Assembly (NCBI RefSeq): GCF_013409995.1 | Contig: NZ_JACCBX010000003.1 | Span: 124,001 to 188,000 of the forward strand | Origin: Neobacillus driksii | GTDB taxonomy: Bacteria; Bacillota; Bacilli; Bacillales; Cytobacillaceae | DNA: 64,000 bases | Reading direction: 5' to 3' | Shown: positions 26,353 through 34,689 of the stretch, one piece after another | Position numbering within the stretch: the stretch's first letter is position 1 | Layout of the letters: each line of letters opens with the position of its first letter | Program-made: the position numbers and the translations under genes | The notes under the pieces: generated by a model | Databases searched by the model: none | Told to the model about the DNA's origin: nothing | What the model saw: the letters and a program-made list of their open reading frames with translations, nothing else

Positions 26353-27009
26353 TTAAATGATTTGTGTCTTCGCGAAAATTTCTTTCCCCTCTAACGCCTG
26401 TGTCGCCAATTTGTCTGCTTCTTTATTGTCATTCCTTGGAATAGGCGTGTACTTTGGTGTAAGAGATAGTGATTTAATTTTTTCTTCTATCCTATCGAGC
26501 CAGGCATTGAGTACGTCCTCATAACATGGCCATTCACCCTCCAACTGCTTTAACACGACCTGAGAATCTCCTTTGAATTCACACGGCAGATGATGAACAC
26601 CTAATTCTTCTAAAATCGTTAATGCATAATAAAAAGCAGCGTATTCAGCTTCATTATTTGTTTCCATCTCATTGAACATCTCGTTCGCCCGGATACGATA
26701 TTTCTTTTTCCCTTGTTTAAAGAAGATAACCACGCCAAGACCAGCAGTATTAGTTTCCTTTTGAAAACCACCATCAAAATAAACGGTAATTTCATGAGGG
26801 TCATCTTCAATTTCAGTGACTAGCTTTTTCAGCTCTTTTAAAATCCACGATGTACCTACTTCGTCATAAAAGTAGATATCACTTGCTTTTCCTAGTTTTT
26901 CAAGCTCTTCACCAGCTTGTATTGCCAAATCGGTTGATATCCAATCAGAAGTAAATTGTATTTTTTCATTTTTCCCCGTTTTATAATTCCATTCAAGTTT
27001 ATATTTCAT
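26353..27009 (-). CDS. ypeP: YpeP-like protein with RNase HI domain
   Basis: About 218 aa. Residues ~1-70 are a YpeP-specific N-terminal domain (YKLEWNYKTGKNEK, FYDEVGTSWILKELKKL). Residues ~74-205 are RNase H-like with all four acidic residues: D in VYFDGGFQ, E in NNEAEYAA, D in KGDSQVV and D in NKEADKLA. It therefore may cleave RNA in RNA-DNA hybrids, although the B. subtilis homologue has not been shown to be a major RNase HI. Start ATG 27009 with AAGGAAGG upstream. Operon with ypeQ. Confidence 0.88.
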   Translation of the reverse strand: MKYKLEWNYKTGKNEKIQFTSDWISTDLAIQAGEELEKLGKASDIYFYDEVGTSWILKELKKLVTEIEDDPHEITVYFDGGFQKETNTAGLGVVIFFKQGKKKYRIRANEMFNEMETNNEAEYAAFYYALTILEELGVHHLPCEFKGDSQVVLKQLEGEWPCYEDVLNAWLDRIEEKIKSLSLTPKYTPIPRNDNKEADKLATQALEGKEIFAKTQII

Positions 27010-27198
27010 GATTTTCAACCTTCCTTAAAAAATTTCTGAGTTGAAAAGTAAGATTTACAGCTGGCACTTTCTTACAATATGTTAAAACATCTAATCTTAG
27101 CATACCCACATCAACAAAGTAGAAATAGGAAAAATATATTTCCTGCTTGTGTTAGATTATGATAAACTTTCAATTATTATGAAACTGGAGGGTCTGCT

Positions 27199-27606
27199 TT
27201 GATTGAGGTATATATCGACGGTGCCAGTGCTGGTAACCCAGGGCCAAGCGGTGCTGGAATATTTATTAAAGGGAATGGGACAGCGGAAAAATATTCTATT
27301 CCACTCGGAATAATGTCTAATCATGAGGCAGAATATCATGCCTTTATAAAAGCGCTAGAAATCTGCTTAGAAAAAGGTTATTCACATTCCCTTGTATCCT
27401 TTCGAACTGATTCAGATTTAGTAAATAAAGGTGTTGAGAAGGAATTTGTCAAAAACAAATTGTATGCCCCGTTACTGGATAAAGCATTACAACTTTCCAA
27501 ACATTTTGATTTATTTTTTATGAAATGGATACCAAGCATTGAAAATAAAACAGCGGATGAATTAGCGCGTCTTGCAATCCGAAAAAATACATTGGAGGAA
27601 GAGTAA
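27199..27606 (+). CDS. ypdQ: RNase HI-like protein (YpdQ)
   Basis: A 135-aa stand-alone RNase H fold protein: VYIDGASAGNPGPSGAG (catalytic Asp), NHEAEYHAF (Glu), FRTDSDLVN (Asp), ENKTADELAR (Asp). All four catalytic acids are present. The basic protrusion of E. coli RNase HI is lacking, as in Bacillus YpdQ. TTG start with GGAGGG five bases upstream. Begins a two-gene unit with the EamA transporter 5 nt downstream and is divergent from ypeP, the second RNase H-like gene. Confidence 0.88.
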   Translation: MIEVYIDGASAGNPGPSGAGIFIKGNGTAEKYSIPLGIMSNHEAEYHAFIKALEICLEKGYSHSLVSFRTDSDLVNKGVEKEFVKNKLYAPLLDKALQLSKHFDLFFMKWIPSIENKTADELARLAIRKNTLEEE

Positions 27607-27611
27607 TCTTC

Positions 27612-28532
27612 ATGAGAAAGCCTATATTTGCAGATATTAGCTTATTATTCGTCACATTTATTTGGGGTACAACCTTTGTTCTTGTTCAAAATGCGATTAG
27701 TTTGCTCGATCCATTTTCCTTTAATGGAATCCGCTTTCTAGCTGCAGCAGTTATGCTTTTATTATGGCTATTTCTCTTTGAACGAAAGCAGATTGCTTTA
27801 TTGAATTTAAAAATGCTGGCGTCCGGTTTATTTATTGGTTTCTGGCTATTCCTTGGCTACGCCACTCAAACCATCGGTTTATTATATACAACCACTTCTA
27901 AAGCCGGGTTCATTACTGGGTTAAGTGTCATCTTCGTCCCACTTTTTTCAATGTTTTTATTAAAACAATTTCCAAGCAGAAATGCCGTAATCGGAGTTTC
28001 GATTGCAACTGTTGGCTTATTTCTGCTGACAATGACTGATGTTTCGTCTTTAAATATCGGCGATGGTTTAGTGTTCATTTGTGCGATTAGCTTTGCTCTT
28101 CAAATTATATTCACGGGAAAGTTTTCGAACAAACATCCAACCTTATTGTTAACCGTAATACAAATTTCTACGGTGGCGGTTTTATCTATCCTTTCAGCGT
28201 TTATATTTGAAGATTGGAGAAAATCATTTAATGTAGAAATTTTACTTTCGAAGGATGTCATTGTTGCTTTAATGATCACCAGTGTGTTAGCTACGGCACT
28301 AGCTTTTTTGATTCAAACAAATTTTCAAAAATACACAACTGCCACAAGAGTGGCGTTAATATTCGCAATGGAGCCTGTATTTGCTGCGATTGCTGGTTAT
28401 TACTGGGCTGATGAACGCTTATCTGTTAGTGCACTATTTGGCTGCCTTCTTATTTTTGCAGGAATGATTTTTGCAGAGCTTCCTGCAAATAAATTTCCTT
28501 TGCTTAGAAAAAACAAGAGCGTTCAAGGGTAA
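27612..28532 (+). CDS. EamA-family DMT transporter
   Basis: A 306-aa membrane protein with ten predicted hydrophobic segments in two EamA repeats. First repeat contains FIWGTTFVLVQNAI and NGIRFLAA; second contains AFLIQTNFQKYTTATRVALIFAMEPVFAAIAGYYWADERL, a typical EamA signature. Exports or imports an amino-acid-like or metabolite substrate that cannot be told from sequence. It lies 5 nt after ypdQ and ends before a strong bidirectional terminator. Confidence 0.9.
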   Translation: MRKPIFADISLLFVTFIWGTTFVLVQNAISLLDPFSFNGIRFLAAAVMLLLWLFLFERKQIALLNLKMLASGLFIGFWLFLGYATQTIGLLYTTTSKAGFITGLSVIFVPLFSMFLLKQFPSRNAVIGVSIATVGLFLLTMTDVSSLNIGDGLVFICAISFALQIIFTGKFSNKHPTLLLTVIQISTVAVLSILSAFIFEDWRKSFNVEILLSKDVIVALMITSVLATALAFLIQTNFQKYTTATRVALIFAMEPVFAAIAGYYWADERLSVSALFGCLLIFAGMIFAELPANKFPLLRKNKSVQG

Positions 28533-28567
28533 GAAAAAAATCCTCCTTTAATGGAGGATTTTTTTTA
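28533..28567. terminator. Bidirectional terminator
   Basis: AAAATCCTCC-TTTAAT-GGAGGATTTT with flanking A7 and T8. Confidence 0.88.
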
Positions 28568-28568
28568 C

Positions 28569-28850
28569 TTATATAGCCACTAATTCTCTTTCCTTAACAA
28601 ACTTTAGGGCCGCATTTCTTGTTTGTATTTTGCTCGAAACAAGGGTTTCTAATAATGACACATAAAAGCTTCCATCAAAGGTTTTCTGGGCTTTTAATGT
28701 AATCTCTATTGCAGAATTAATTAATTCATCGGAAGCATTCGTGTAGTGTTTTCCGAAATAAATAAAACCGATTGCATCCTCTTGAAATTGAAAACCTTTT
28801 CCTTCCAAGTAATGCAAGTACTCATCAACTGTCCGCACTGGCTTCTCCAT
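28569..28850 (-). CDS. Conserved small protein (possibly DUF6123)
   Basis: A 93-aa cytosolic protein, with TVDEYLHYLEGKGFQFQEDAIGFIYFGKHYTNA followed by a helical second half ending KFVKERELVAI. The 'GFIYFGKHYTNASDEL' block looks conserved, and I link it tentatively to DUF6123. Located 15 nt downstream of the PAP2-like gene, so cotranscribed. GGAGAGGG abuts the ATG. Function unknown. Confidence 0.7.
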   Translation of the reverse strand: MEKPVRTVDEYLHYLEGKGFQFQEDAIGFIYFGKHYTNASDELINSAIEITLKAQKTFDGSFYVSLLETLVSSKIQTRNAALKFVKERELVAI

Positions 28851-28865
28851 CCCTCTCCAAGCAAT

Positions 28866-29372
28866 CTAAAACCATCTTCTATCCGATTTTAACTTAAAAT
28901 TCGACATTTTTCTACTATTTTTTGTGCATAAATGCCCAACTACTCCTACTAATGCCCCAAGGAGCGCACCGCCGATTACTTCTTCAGGCTGATGTCCTAA
29001 CATTTCCTTCAACTTTTTGGGAGATTCTTGTTCAAATTCTACACTTTCTTCTTTATCTACTTTTTCCATTAAATCATGCATGGAATTTACCTTTAAGGTA
29101 AGTTCACCCGTTTGCCGTCGAATACCTTGAGCGTCATACATAACAATCAGCCCGTAAACTAGGGAGAGGGCAAAATCAAATGTTGGCAGCCCGCGTTGTA
29201 AAGCAATATAGGTGGTTAGTGTAGAAACCCCCGCTGAATGGGAGCTTGGCATTCCACCCGTTTGGAAAAAGAGGTCTGGGCGCCATTCTTTCTTTTTATA
29301 GTAATGAATGGGGATCTTTAAGCCTTGTGCTAAAGCAATACTCGATAGGGCTAAATAAACACCTTTGTTCAT
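28866..29372 (-). CDS. Divergent PAP2-family membrane protein (YuiD-like)
   Basis: A 168-aa protein of the divergent PAP2 (acid phosphatase/VPR-related) family: TGGMPSSHSAGVSTL, IVMYDAQGIRRQTGE, and LGHQPEEVIGGALLG. Three to four membrane segments. The catalytic pattern SH...R...H is retained in altered form, so a phosphatase role on a lipid is possible but unproven. GAGGTG before the ATG. Leads a two-gene operon and is divergent from sspL. Confidence 0.88.
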   Translation of the reverse strand: MNKGVYLALSSIALAQGLKIPIHYYKKKEWRPDLFFQTGGMPSSHSAGVSTLTTYIALQRGLPTFDFALSLVYGLIVMYDAQGIRRQTGELTLKVNSMHDLMEKVDKEESVEFEQESPKKLKEMLGHQPEEVIGGALLGALVGVVGHLCTKNSRKMSNFKLKSDRRWF

Positions 29373-29459
29373 TTATATCACCTCTTATCTTTATTGTTTA
29401 GAAAGTTGAGTTTTATTATTCTCACGTGGAAATACTAAAAAAATGGGAGGTGAACAGCG

Positions 29460-29597
29460 GTGAGTAAACACGGTTCAAGAAATCGCGGTGTCAAGGCACC
29501 TGGAGTGAATCCACAAGGTTATGGTCAGGATGCGGAAATGACAGAAGATCCTAAAAGTAAATTAGAAAATGCTGCTAAAAAAAGCAACACTAAATAA
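29460..29597 (+). CDS. sspL: Small acid-soluble spore protein SspL
   Basis: A 45-aa protein starting at GTG 29460 with GGGAGGTGA upstream. The C-terminal part EDPKSKLENAAKKSNTK closely resembles B. subtilis SspL (DPKTELEERAKKSNTK), and the GVxPQG motif is present. Minor SASP of the mature spore core; expected to be made late under sigma-G, though no clear sigma-G promoter is visible. The position beside the ypd/ypc genes matches B. subtilis. Confidence 0.88.
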   Translation: MSKHGSRNRGVKAPGVNPQGYGQDAEMTEDPKSKLENAAKKSNTK

Positions 29598-29603
29598 AAA
29601 TGG

Positions 29604-29636
29604 AAAAGGCTGTCCCATCTTTGGGACAGCCTCTGG
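29604..29636. terminator. Terminator hairpin after sspL
   Basis: AGGCTGTCCC-ATCTTT-GGGACAGCCT. The same stem recurs at 33709-33735 behind the exonuclease gene, i.e. a dispersed terminator-like hairpin. T tract is weak. Confidence 0.6.
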
Positions 29637-29693
29637 CTATAGGATCTAAACATTTACCCTTTGAATAAAGAAATATGTAATATATCCAATAAA

Positions 29694-30470
29694 TCATATG
29701 TTAAAAAATCTTTTAGTATTGTTTCGAATTTGCGTGTTTATATCCTCAAATTTCATACCTTTGATTTCCGCTATTTTTTTAAGCGACTCCTTCATCATAA
29801 GAGGGTGTGTCCTTTTTCCCATAAATTGACCTTCAAAGGGCCATGGACCATCAGTTTCAACCATGATTTGATTAATCGGATAATTTTGAACTAAAGCGAT
29901 GTTTTCAGGTTCTTCCATAGCAACCTCTGGAGTAACTGAAACAAAGTATCCGTTTGCCAGCATTCTCTCGGTTGTCCGTAGATCCCCTTTAAACCAGTGA
30001 AAATGAGCCTTAGGAACAGAATGCTTTTCGAGAAGATCACAAACAACCGGGGCATCAGAATAAACCGCATGAAGAGAGAGAGGCTTTTCCCATTTTTTTG
30101 CTAGATTCACAAATATTTCAAGCAATTCAATATAGCGGCCATAGTCTTTTTTTGTGACTTTATTTTCTGCCCTCATAAAAAAAGGCAGCCCTACTTCTCC
30201 TATAGCAACCATTTTGTCTTTGTTAACTCTCATCCAGTTTATGAGTTCATCAAGATCCTTTTCTGTTGGCAGTAGCTGCTCAGGGTGAAAACCAAATGCT
30301 GGTTTTACGATAGGAAATCGTTCCGATAAAACTAAATTCTTTTTACAGGAATCCAGATTCATCGAAACTGAAACCATGGCTTCAATGGCTTCGTTCTCCT
30401 CAGCTAGCGCAGCAATTTCAATGTCATCATATTGATCTAAATGAATATGTGCGTCTATTAGCTTCTCCAT
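29694..30470 (-). CDS. TatD-family metal-dependent hydrolase in the thiamine operon
   Basis: A 258-aa TIM-barrel amidohydrolase-like protein. The five metal ligands of TatD are all visible: HxH in DAHIHLD, Glu in GEVGLPF, His in SLHAVYS, His in HFHWFKG and Asp in VETDGPW. Start ATG 30470 (AAGGAAG eight bases upstream); the start lies inside the thiZ gene (30427..31215), overlapping its 3' end by 44 nt. TatD enzymes are usually DNases or deacylase-like; the location as last gene of a TPP-riboswitch operon suggests a role in salvaging a thiamine fragment. Confidence 0.87.
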   Translation of the reverse strand: MEKLIDAHIHLDQYDDIEIAALAEENEAIEAMVSVSMNLDSCKKNLVLSERFPIVKPAFGFHPEQLLPTEKDLDELINWMRVNKDKMVAIGEVGLPFFMRAENKVTKKDYGRYIELLEIFVNLAKKWEKPLSLHAVYSDAPVVCDLLEKHSVPKAHFHWFKGDLRTTERMLANGYFVSVTPEVAMEEPENIALVQNYPINQIMVETDGPWPFEGQFMGKRTHPLMMKESLKKIAEIKGMKFEDINTQIRNNTKRFFNI

Positions 30471-31215
30471 CGTTGTCACTTCCTTCGTTTTTTAATGAAT
30501 AAGTAACAGTCCTCTTCCATTTTAGAAATTCCTCATCTAAAAACAAGCTTTCATCCCGCGGGCGGTTGAATGGGACCTCGAATTCTGCTGCCACTTTAGT
30601 TGGCTTTACGGATATCACAATGATCCTATCCGATAGAAATAATGCTTCTTCTATCGAATGAGTAACAAACAGCACGGTTCGACGATAATCCTCCCAAATC
30701 GAAAGAAGCCATTTTTGCATCTCTAATCTGGTTAATTCATCAAGAGCTGAAAAAGGCTCATCCAGACAAATGAGAGATTGGGGACTTAGCAGGGCTCGTA
30801 TAAACGCGACACGCTGCTTCATTCCGCCGGAGAGCTCTTCCGGACGAGCATGCACATAATCAGCAAGACCGGCTTTATGAAGCATTTCGATCGCTTTATC
30901 ACGGTCCTTTTTCCCCTGCAGTTCAGCTCCGAGCAATACATTTTGCAAAACAGTCCGCCAAGGCAAGAGGGAAGGGGTTTGTGGCATAAAACTAATCGAG
31001 CCGCGTTTCCCAATAATATTATTCCCTTCAAGCTGAATGATTCCTTTATCGGGAGTCATTATCCCGCCAATTAAGTTAAAGATTGTACTTTTTCCACTTC
31101 CGGATGGACCGATAATGGTAACAAACTCTTCTTTTTCAATCGAAAAAGATAAATCTGAAAGAACCTCATTTGGTCCAAAACTTTTTACAATGTGATCAAC
31201 TAGTAAATGACTCAC
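30427..31215 (-). CDS. thiZ: ABC transporter ATPase, thiamine-precursor type (ThiZ)
   Basis: About 262 aa. Walker A GPSGSGKST, Q-loop FMPQTPSLLPWRT, signature ELSGGMKQRVAF, Walker B SLICLDEPFSALD, H-loop THSIEEA. The LLPWRT Q-loop is typical of SsuB/TauB/ThiZ ATPases. Start at GTG 31215, overlapping the thiX stop (GTGA) with AAAGGAGG nine bases upstream. It energises the thiX permease. Confidence 0.9.
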   Translation of the reverse strand: MSHLLVDHIVKSFGPNEVLSDLSFSIEKEEFVTIIGPSGSGKSTIFNLIGGIMTPDKGIIQLEGNNIIGKRGSISFMPQTPSLLPWRTVLQNVLLGAELQGKKDRDKAIEMLHKAGLADYVHARPEELSGGMKQRVAFIRALLSPQSLICLDEPFSALDELTRLEMQKWLLSIWEDYRRTVLFVTHSIEEALFLSDRIIVISVKPTKVAAEFEVPFNRPRDESLFLDEEFLKWKRTVTYSLKNEGSDNDGEANRRTYSFRSI

Positions 31216-31979
31216 TCCACGTTGCCTCCTTTGCTTTGCCAACGAATGAAATACTTTTCGGCTGCAACTATAACTGCAAAAAATAAGAGACTTAATACCA
31301 TAATCGATAGAATGGCAACGAATACCTTGTCTGTCCTAAATGAAGAAGACGCTAAGGTCATATAAACACCAATTCCTTTTTCCGCTCCGAGCCATTCAGA
31401 AATGACAGCCCCCATAACACTATAAGTTGCAGAAATTTTTAAGCCCGAAAAAATGGATGGGAGTGCATATGGCCATTCCAGCTTCCAAAACAATTGAGAC
31501 TTGCCAGCCCCAGCCATCAACATATAATGTTTATGGGAATATGGAACTTGTTTAAAACCGTCTAAAGCTGCCACAGTGATTGGGAAAAAACAGGTTAGGG
31601 TAATTACAATTATTTTAGGTAATAATCCAAATCCAAACCATATGACGAGCAGGGGGGCGAGGACAATAATCGGAACATTTTGTGATAATATAAGCAACGG
31701 GTACACTGAGTCTCGGATCCAAGGGACCAAATGCAGCGAGACAGCAACAACCAATCCAACTGTCGTCCCTACCAAAAACCCCTCGACCGCAATTTTCGAT
31801 GTTGAGACTAAATCTGGATAAAACGATGTCCAACCTGAAATAATCTCATTCAATATCATTGTAGGTGCCGGTAAGAGCCAATCAGGTACTTTCGTTATCT
31901 TTACAATGATCTCCCATAAAATGAACAAAAGAATGAGAACCGCAATCGGTCTCCATCCTTTTCTAATTAAAAAGTTCAT
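31212..31979 (-). CDS. thiX: ABC transporter permease (ThiX)
   Basis: A 255-aa BPD-type permease with six hydrophobic segments and the EAA-like loop (GAGKSQLFWKLEWPYALPSIFSGLKI). Closest in organisation to ThiX, part of the HMP/formylaminopyrimidine importer. Overlaps the thiamine-binding gene upstream by 4 nt and thiZ downstream by 4 nt, so strongly coupled. Imports a thiamine pyrimidine precursor by inference from the riboswitch and the ThiY protein. Confidence 0.9.
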   Translation of the reverse strand: MNFLIRKGWRPIAVLILLFILWEIIVKITKVPDWLLPAPTMILNEIISGWTSFYPDLVSTSKIAVEGFLVGTTVGLVVAVSLHLVPWIRDSVYPLLILSQNVPIIVLAPLLVIWFGFGLLPKIIVITLTCFFPITVAALDGFKQVPYSHKHYMLMAGAGKSQLFWKLEWPYALPSIFSGLKISATYSVMGAVISEWLGAEKGIGVYMTLASSSFRTDKVFVAILSIMVLSLLFFAVIVAAEKYFIRWQSKGGNVE

Positions 31980-32266
31980 CGATATTTTTCCGTCAGGGTT
32001 TCCAATGTAATACCTGTAGGCTGGTAAAGGACTTTTATTTGAGAAATCACATTTTTACTGCCCATTTCCATCATCCGTTCGTTCATTTTTTCAATGATTG
32101 AAAACAAATGGGATAACTCGCCTTCCATTGTCGTCTCTAACGGATGGACCTCATATTTTACCCCGGATTCATCGATCACTCGAATTGCTTCGTCCACATA
32201 AGGAATCACATCTCCACCATCAGACGGCTTTGGGATGATTTGTATACTGACTAGTGCATTTGCCAT
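31976..32266 (-). CDS. MTH1187/YkoF-type thiamine-binding protein
   Basis: A 96-aa protein of the thiamine-binding (UPF0045) family: ANALVSIQIIPKPSDGGD, VIDESGVKYEVHPLETTMEGEL and MGSKNVISQIKV. Ferredoxin-like fold, forms oligomers that bind thiamine or its pyrimidine. Start ATG 32266 with AGGAGTG upstream. It sits between thiY and thiX with a 4-nt overlap, unlike ThiXYZ operons without such a protein; it may act as a sensor or carrier for the imported compound. Confidence 0.85.
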   Translation of the reverse strand: MANALVSIQIIPKPSDGGDVIPYVDEAIRVIDESGVKYEVHPLETTMEGELSHLFSIIEKMNERMMEMGSKNVISQIKVLYQPTGITLETLTEKYR

Positions 32267-32277
32267 AATAACCACTC

Positions 32278-33288
32278 CTATTCAGGTAAGAATTCATTTG
32301 TAAAAGCTTTTTTAGCATCTAATTCTTTTTCAAGTAATCCATTTTCATACATCCAGGAAGCATAGTTCTCCCATACCTCAAGCTTTTGTTCACCCCAGCG
32401 TGATGCATCATCCTGGTATTTAGGCGCTAACCATTCTTGACTCTTTTTTACAAGCTCTGGATCTAAATCTGGCGCAGCCTTTAATAAGATATCTGCTGCA
32501 TCACCTGGGTTTTCGATAGCAAATTCATACCCTTTAGCAGCTGCTTTTACAAATGCTTTTACCGTGTTAGGATTTTCTGAAATCATTTTTTCATTTGTTG
32601 TTAATACTGGGGTGTAATAATCTAGTTTTTCTGAGTAGTCTGTTAAATATACCATGTTTATCTTCTCACCGCGCAGCTCTGCCTCAACTCCGGTCCACCC
32701 ATAATATATCCAAGCAAAATCAATATCTTTTTTAACCGCGGTAAAGAAATCCGTGTCTCCAATATTGATAATTTTCACCTTCTCAACATCGGCATTTTCT
32801 GTTTTCATTAATGAATCGATTACAGATTTTTCTGCAGGTGATCCCCAACCGCCATATGTTTTACCCGCAAAATCCTTTGGCGTAATAATGTTTTTATCTG
32901 CAGGGGAGGCGAATCCAGATGTATTATGCTGAATTACAGCCGCAATTGAGACAAGCGGGACACCTTGAATCCGAGCCTGTGTTACACCTTCTTGATAGCC
33001 AACTCCAAATTGTGATTTTCCGGACGCAACTAATTGGTCAGCACCCGTTTCACCCGGCATAATAATTTTGACATCAAGGCCTTCTTCTTTAAAATAACCT
33101 TTTTCCTTCGCAACATATAACCCTGTATGGTTCGTGTTTGGTGTCCAATCTAATACAACCGTAACTTTTTCTAGGCTCTTTTTATTCTCTTGCTCACTTC
33201 CCTGTGAATTTTCCTTTGTATTTGTACCACAGCCTGCAATTAATAAGACAGATAGTAACAAACTAAACCATGTCTTCAATCTCATCAT
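32278..33288 (-). CDS. thiY: HMP/thiamine-precursor-binding lipoprotein ThiY
   Basis: A 336-aa NMT1/THI5-like substrate-binding protein. Lipoprotein signal with lipobox LIAGC at about residues 16-20, so anchored outside the membrane. Then VVLDWTPNTNHTGLYVAKEKGYF, PGETGADQLVASGKSQFGV, and GWGSPAEKS, characteristic of ThiY. ATG 33288 is used; the second ATG, or the TTG four codons in (better placed after GAGG), are alternatives. First gene of the five-gene operon behind the TPP riboswitch. Confidence 0.92.
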   Translation of the reverse strand: MMRLKTWFSLLLSVLLIAGCGTNTKENSQGSEQENKKSLEKVTVVLDWTPNTNHTGLYVAKEKGYFKEEGLDVKIIMPGETGADQLVASGKSQFGVGYQEGVTQARIQGVPLVSIAAVIQHNTSGFASPADKNIITPKDFAGKTYGGWGSPAEKSVIDSLMKTENADVEKVKIINIGDTDFFTAVKKDIDFAWIYYGWTGVEAELRGEKINMVYLTDYSEKLDYYTPVLTTNEKMISENPNTVKAFVKAAAKGYEFAIENPGDAADILLKAAPDLDPELVKKSQEWLAPKYQDDASRWGEQKLEVWENYASWMYENGLLEKELDAKKAFTNEFLPE

Positions 33289-33360
33289 CCTCTTTTATGT
33301 AATTTGCAGGAAAAAGGCCTGGATAACATTTCACGTTTTTTACTTAAAAGGACGTTTATA

Positions 33361-33398
33361 AAAATAAAAAAGCGCCCTAGTTTTAAGCATGGGCGCAC
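33361..33398 (-). terminator. Expression-platform terminator of the TPP riboswitch
   Basis: Minus-strand GTGCGCCC, 13-nt loop, GGGCGC then TTTTTTATTTTT. It lies between the aptamer and thiY and should form when TPP is bound. Confidence 0.85.
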
Positions 33399-33426
33399 AC
33401 TAACAAAGATCCTTTTGTTAAATATG

Positions 33427-33511
33427 TTCCCTCCGCTGGTGTTAACCAGATCAGGTTCAAAGGGTCATTATCTCATGGATAACCTCTCAACCGGCAACAC
33501 CGGCTCCCCTA
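33427..33511 (-). ncRNA. TPP riboswitch aptamer (THI element)
   Basis: On the minus strand, GGGGAGCC, the TGAGAGG bulge, then ACCCTTTGAACCTGATCTGG, TTAACACCAGCG and GAGGGAA reproduce the conserved thi-box core. With the terminator downstream it switches off thiY-thiamine-binding-thiX-thiZ-tatD when TPP is plentiful. The remaining gap to 33740 holds nothing else. Confidence 0.95.
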
Positions 33512-33708
33512 TTTTTTAGTCAATTTCCTATCATCATTTATATTATAATTGCATTTTAGCGATTATCCTATTAAAAAGCATTATCAATAGTTTTTTTCTC
33601 CGGAGTCACCAATATATCCTCACCAACGAAATTAAAGCCTATTTATTAATATTTCTCGCATTTTTCAATAAAGAAATGCCGACGGTTAATAAGTAAATGA
33701 TACGGAAG

Positions 33709-33735
33709 GAGGCTGTCCCTAGTTGGGACAGCCTC
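33709..33735 (-). terminator. Hairpin after the exonuclease gene
   Basis: GAGGCTGTCCC-AACTA-GGGACAGCCTC, no good T tract. Same arms as the hairpin behind sspL. Confidence 0.5.
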
Positions 33736-33740
33736 GGGTT

Positions 33741-34634
33741 TTAGGAAACAAACGATGCTTCAAGCGGCAGCAGACGCTGCAAGCCGCGAAGTTCTAGTTC
33801 ATTTAATTTATTCATAGCTTTTTCTTTCTCAATCTTCAAACCAGCTTCTGTAAGGTCACATGTCACAGGGACGTCACACTTAATCTCTGCAAGCATGCGT
33901 GATAAATGGAGCATTTCTAAATCCTGCTCAATTTTTGTTTTATGAGATTTTGAAAGACGGTCAAGATTGGATATGATCCCCTCTACATGCTCAAATTCCT
34001 TTAAAAGCTTAAGAGCCGTTTTTTCACCAATTCCCTTTACCCCAGGATAGTTGTCACTAGGATCTCCCATTAAAGCTTTTAAATCGATCATTTGGCGCGG
34101 TTTGATCCCTTTCTCCTCAAAGAAGGTATCAGGAGTATGAACAAGGTAATTCCCATAGCCTTTTTTCAATAATATGACCGAAATACTTTCATCCAAAAGC
34201 TGAAGGATATCCTGGTCTCCAGTTAAAATGGAAACATGTGCGTGCTCCTTAGCTTGAGAGGCAATTGTTCCGATACAGTCATCTGCTTCATAGCCCGCTA
34301 ACCCAATGTTAGGGATGTCAAAAGCTGCCACTACTTCTTTAACTAAGTCAAATTGAGGGATTAACTCGATTGGTGCTTCACTCCGATTCCCTTTATAGGC
34401 GTCAAATAATTCGGAGCGAAATGTTTTACTGCCCATATCCCAGCAAACTGCCACGTGGGATGGTTTAAAAGAAGAAACGGCAGTAAATAAATGTTTAATA
34501 AAGCCGTGAATCCCATTCGTCGGAATCCCTTTTGAATTTATCATAAATTGACCTGTTACAGCGGTAGCATAAAAAGCACGAAATAACAGTGCCATTCCAT
34601 CAACTAGCATAAGTGAAGGTTTTTGATTTTCCAA
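33741..34634 (-). CDS. ypcP: 5'-3' exonuclease, FEN type (YpcP)
   Basis: A 297-aa protein like the N-terminal exonuclease domain of PolA. Acidic metal-binding residues in LMLVDGMALLFRAF, AVCWDMGSKTFR, AGYEADDCIGTIA, ILTGDQDILQLL and LMGDPSDNYPGVKGIGEKTA (helix-hairpin-helix included) are all present. Removes RNA primers/flaps. Matches B. subtilis YpcP (ExoR/FEN) in size and position. Monocistronic with a hairpin behind it. Confidence 0.93.
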   Translation of the reverse strand: MENQKPSLMLVDGMALLFRAFYATAVTGQFMINSKGIPTNGIHGFIKHLFTAVSSFKPSHVAVCWDMGSKTFRSELFDAYKGNRSEAPIELIPQFDLVKEVVAAFDIPNIGLAGYEADDCIGTIASQAKEHAHVSILTGDQDILQLLDESISVILLKKGYGNYLVHTPDTFFEEKGIKPRQMIDLKALMGDPSDNYPGVKGIGEKTALKLLKEFEHVEGIISNLDRLSKSHKTKIEQDLEMLHLSRMLAEIKCDVPVTCDLTEAGLKIEKEKAMNKLNELELRGLQRLLPLEASFVS

Positions 34635-34689
34635 TGTTTTGACCTCCGATCATTTAAAAACAACACGATTTCTATTATAGCATAAAAAC

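Noticed and set aside
29604..33735. GGCTGTCCC hairpins as a mobile element
   Set aside because: Only the hairpin arms are shared; both copies sit directly behind genes as terminators.
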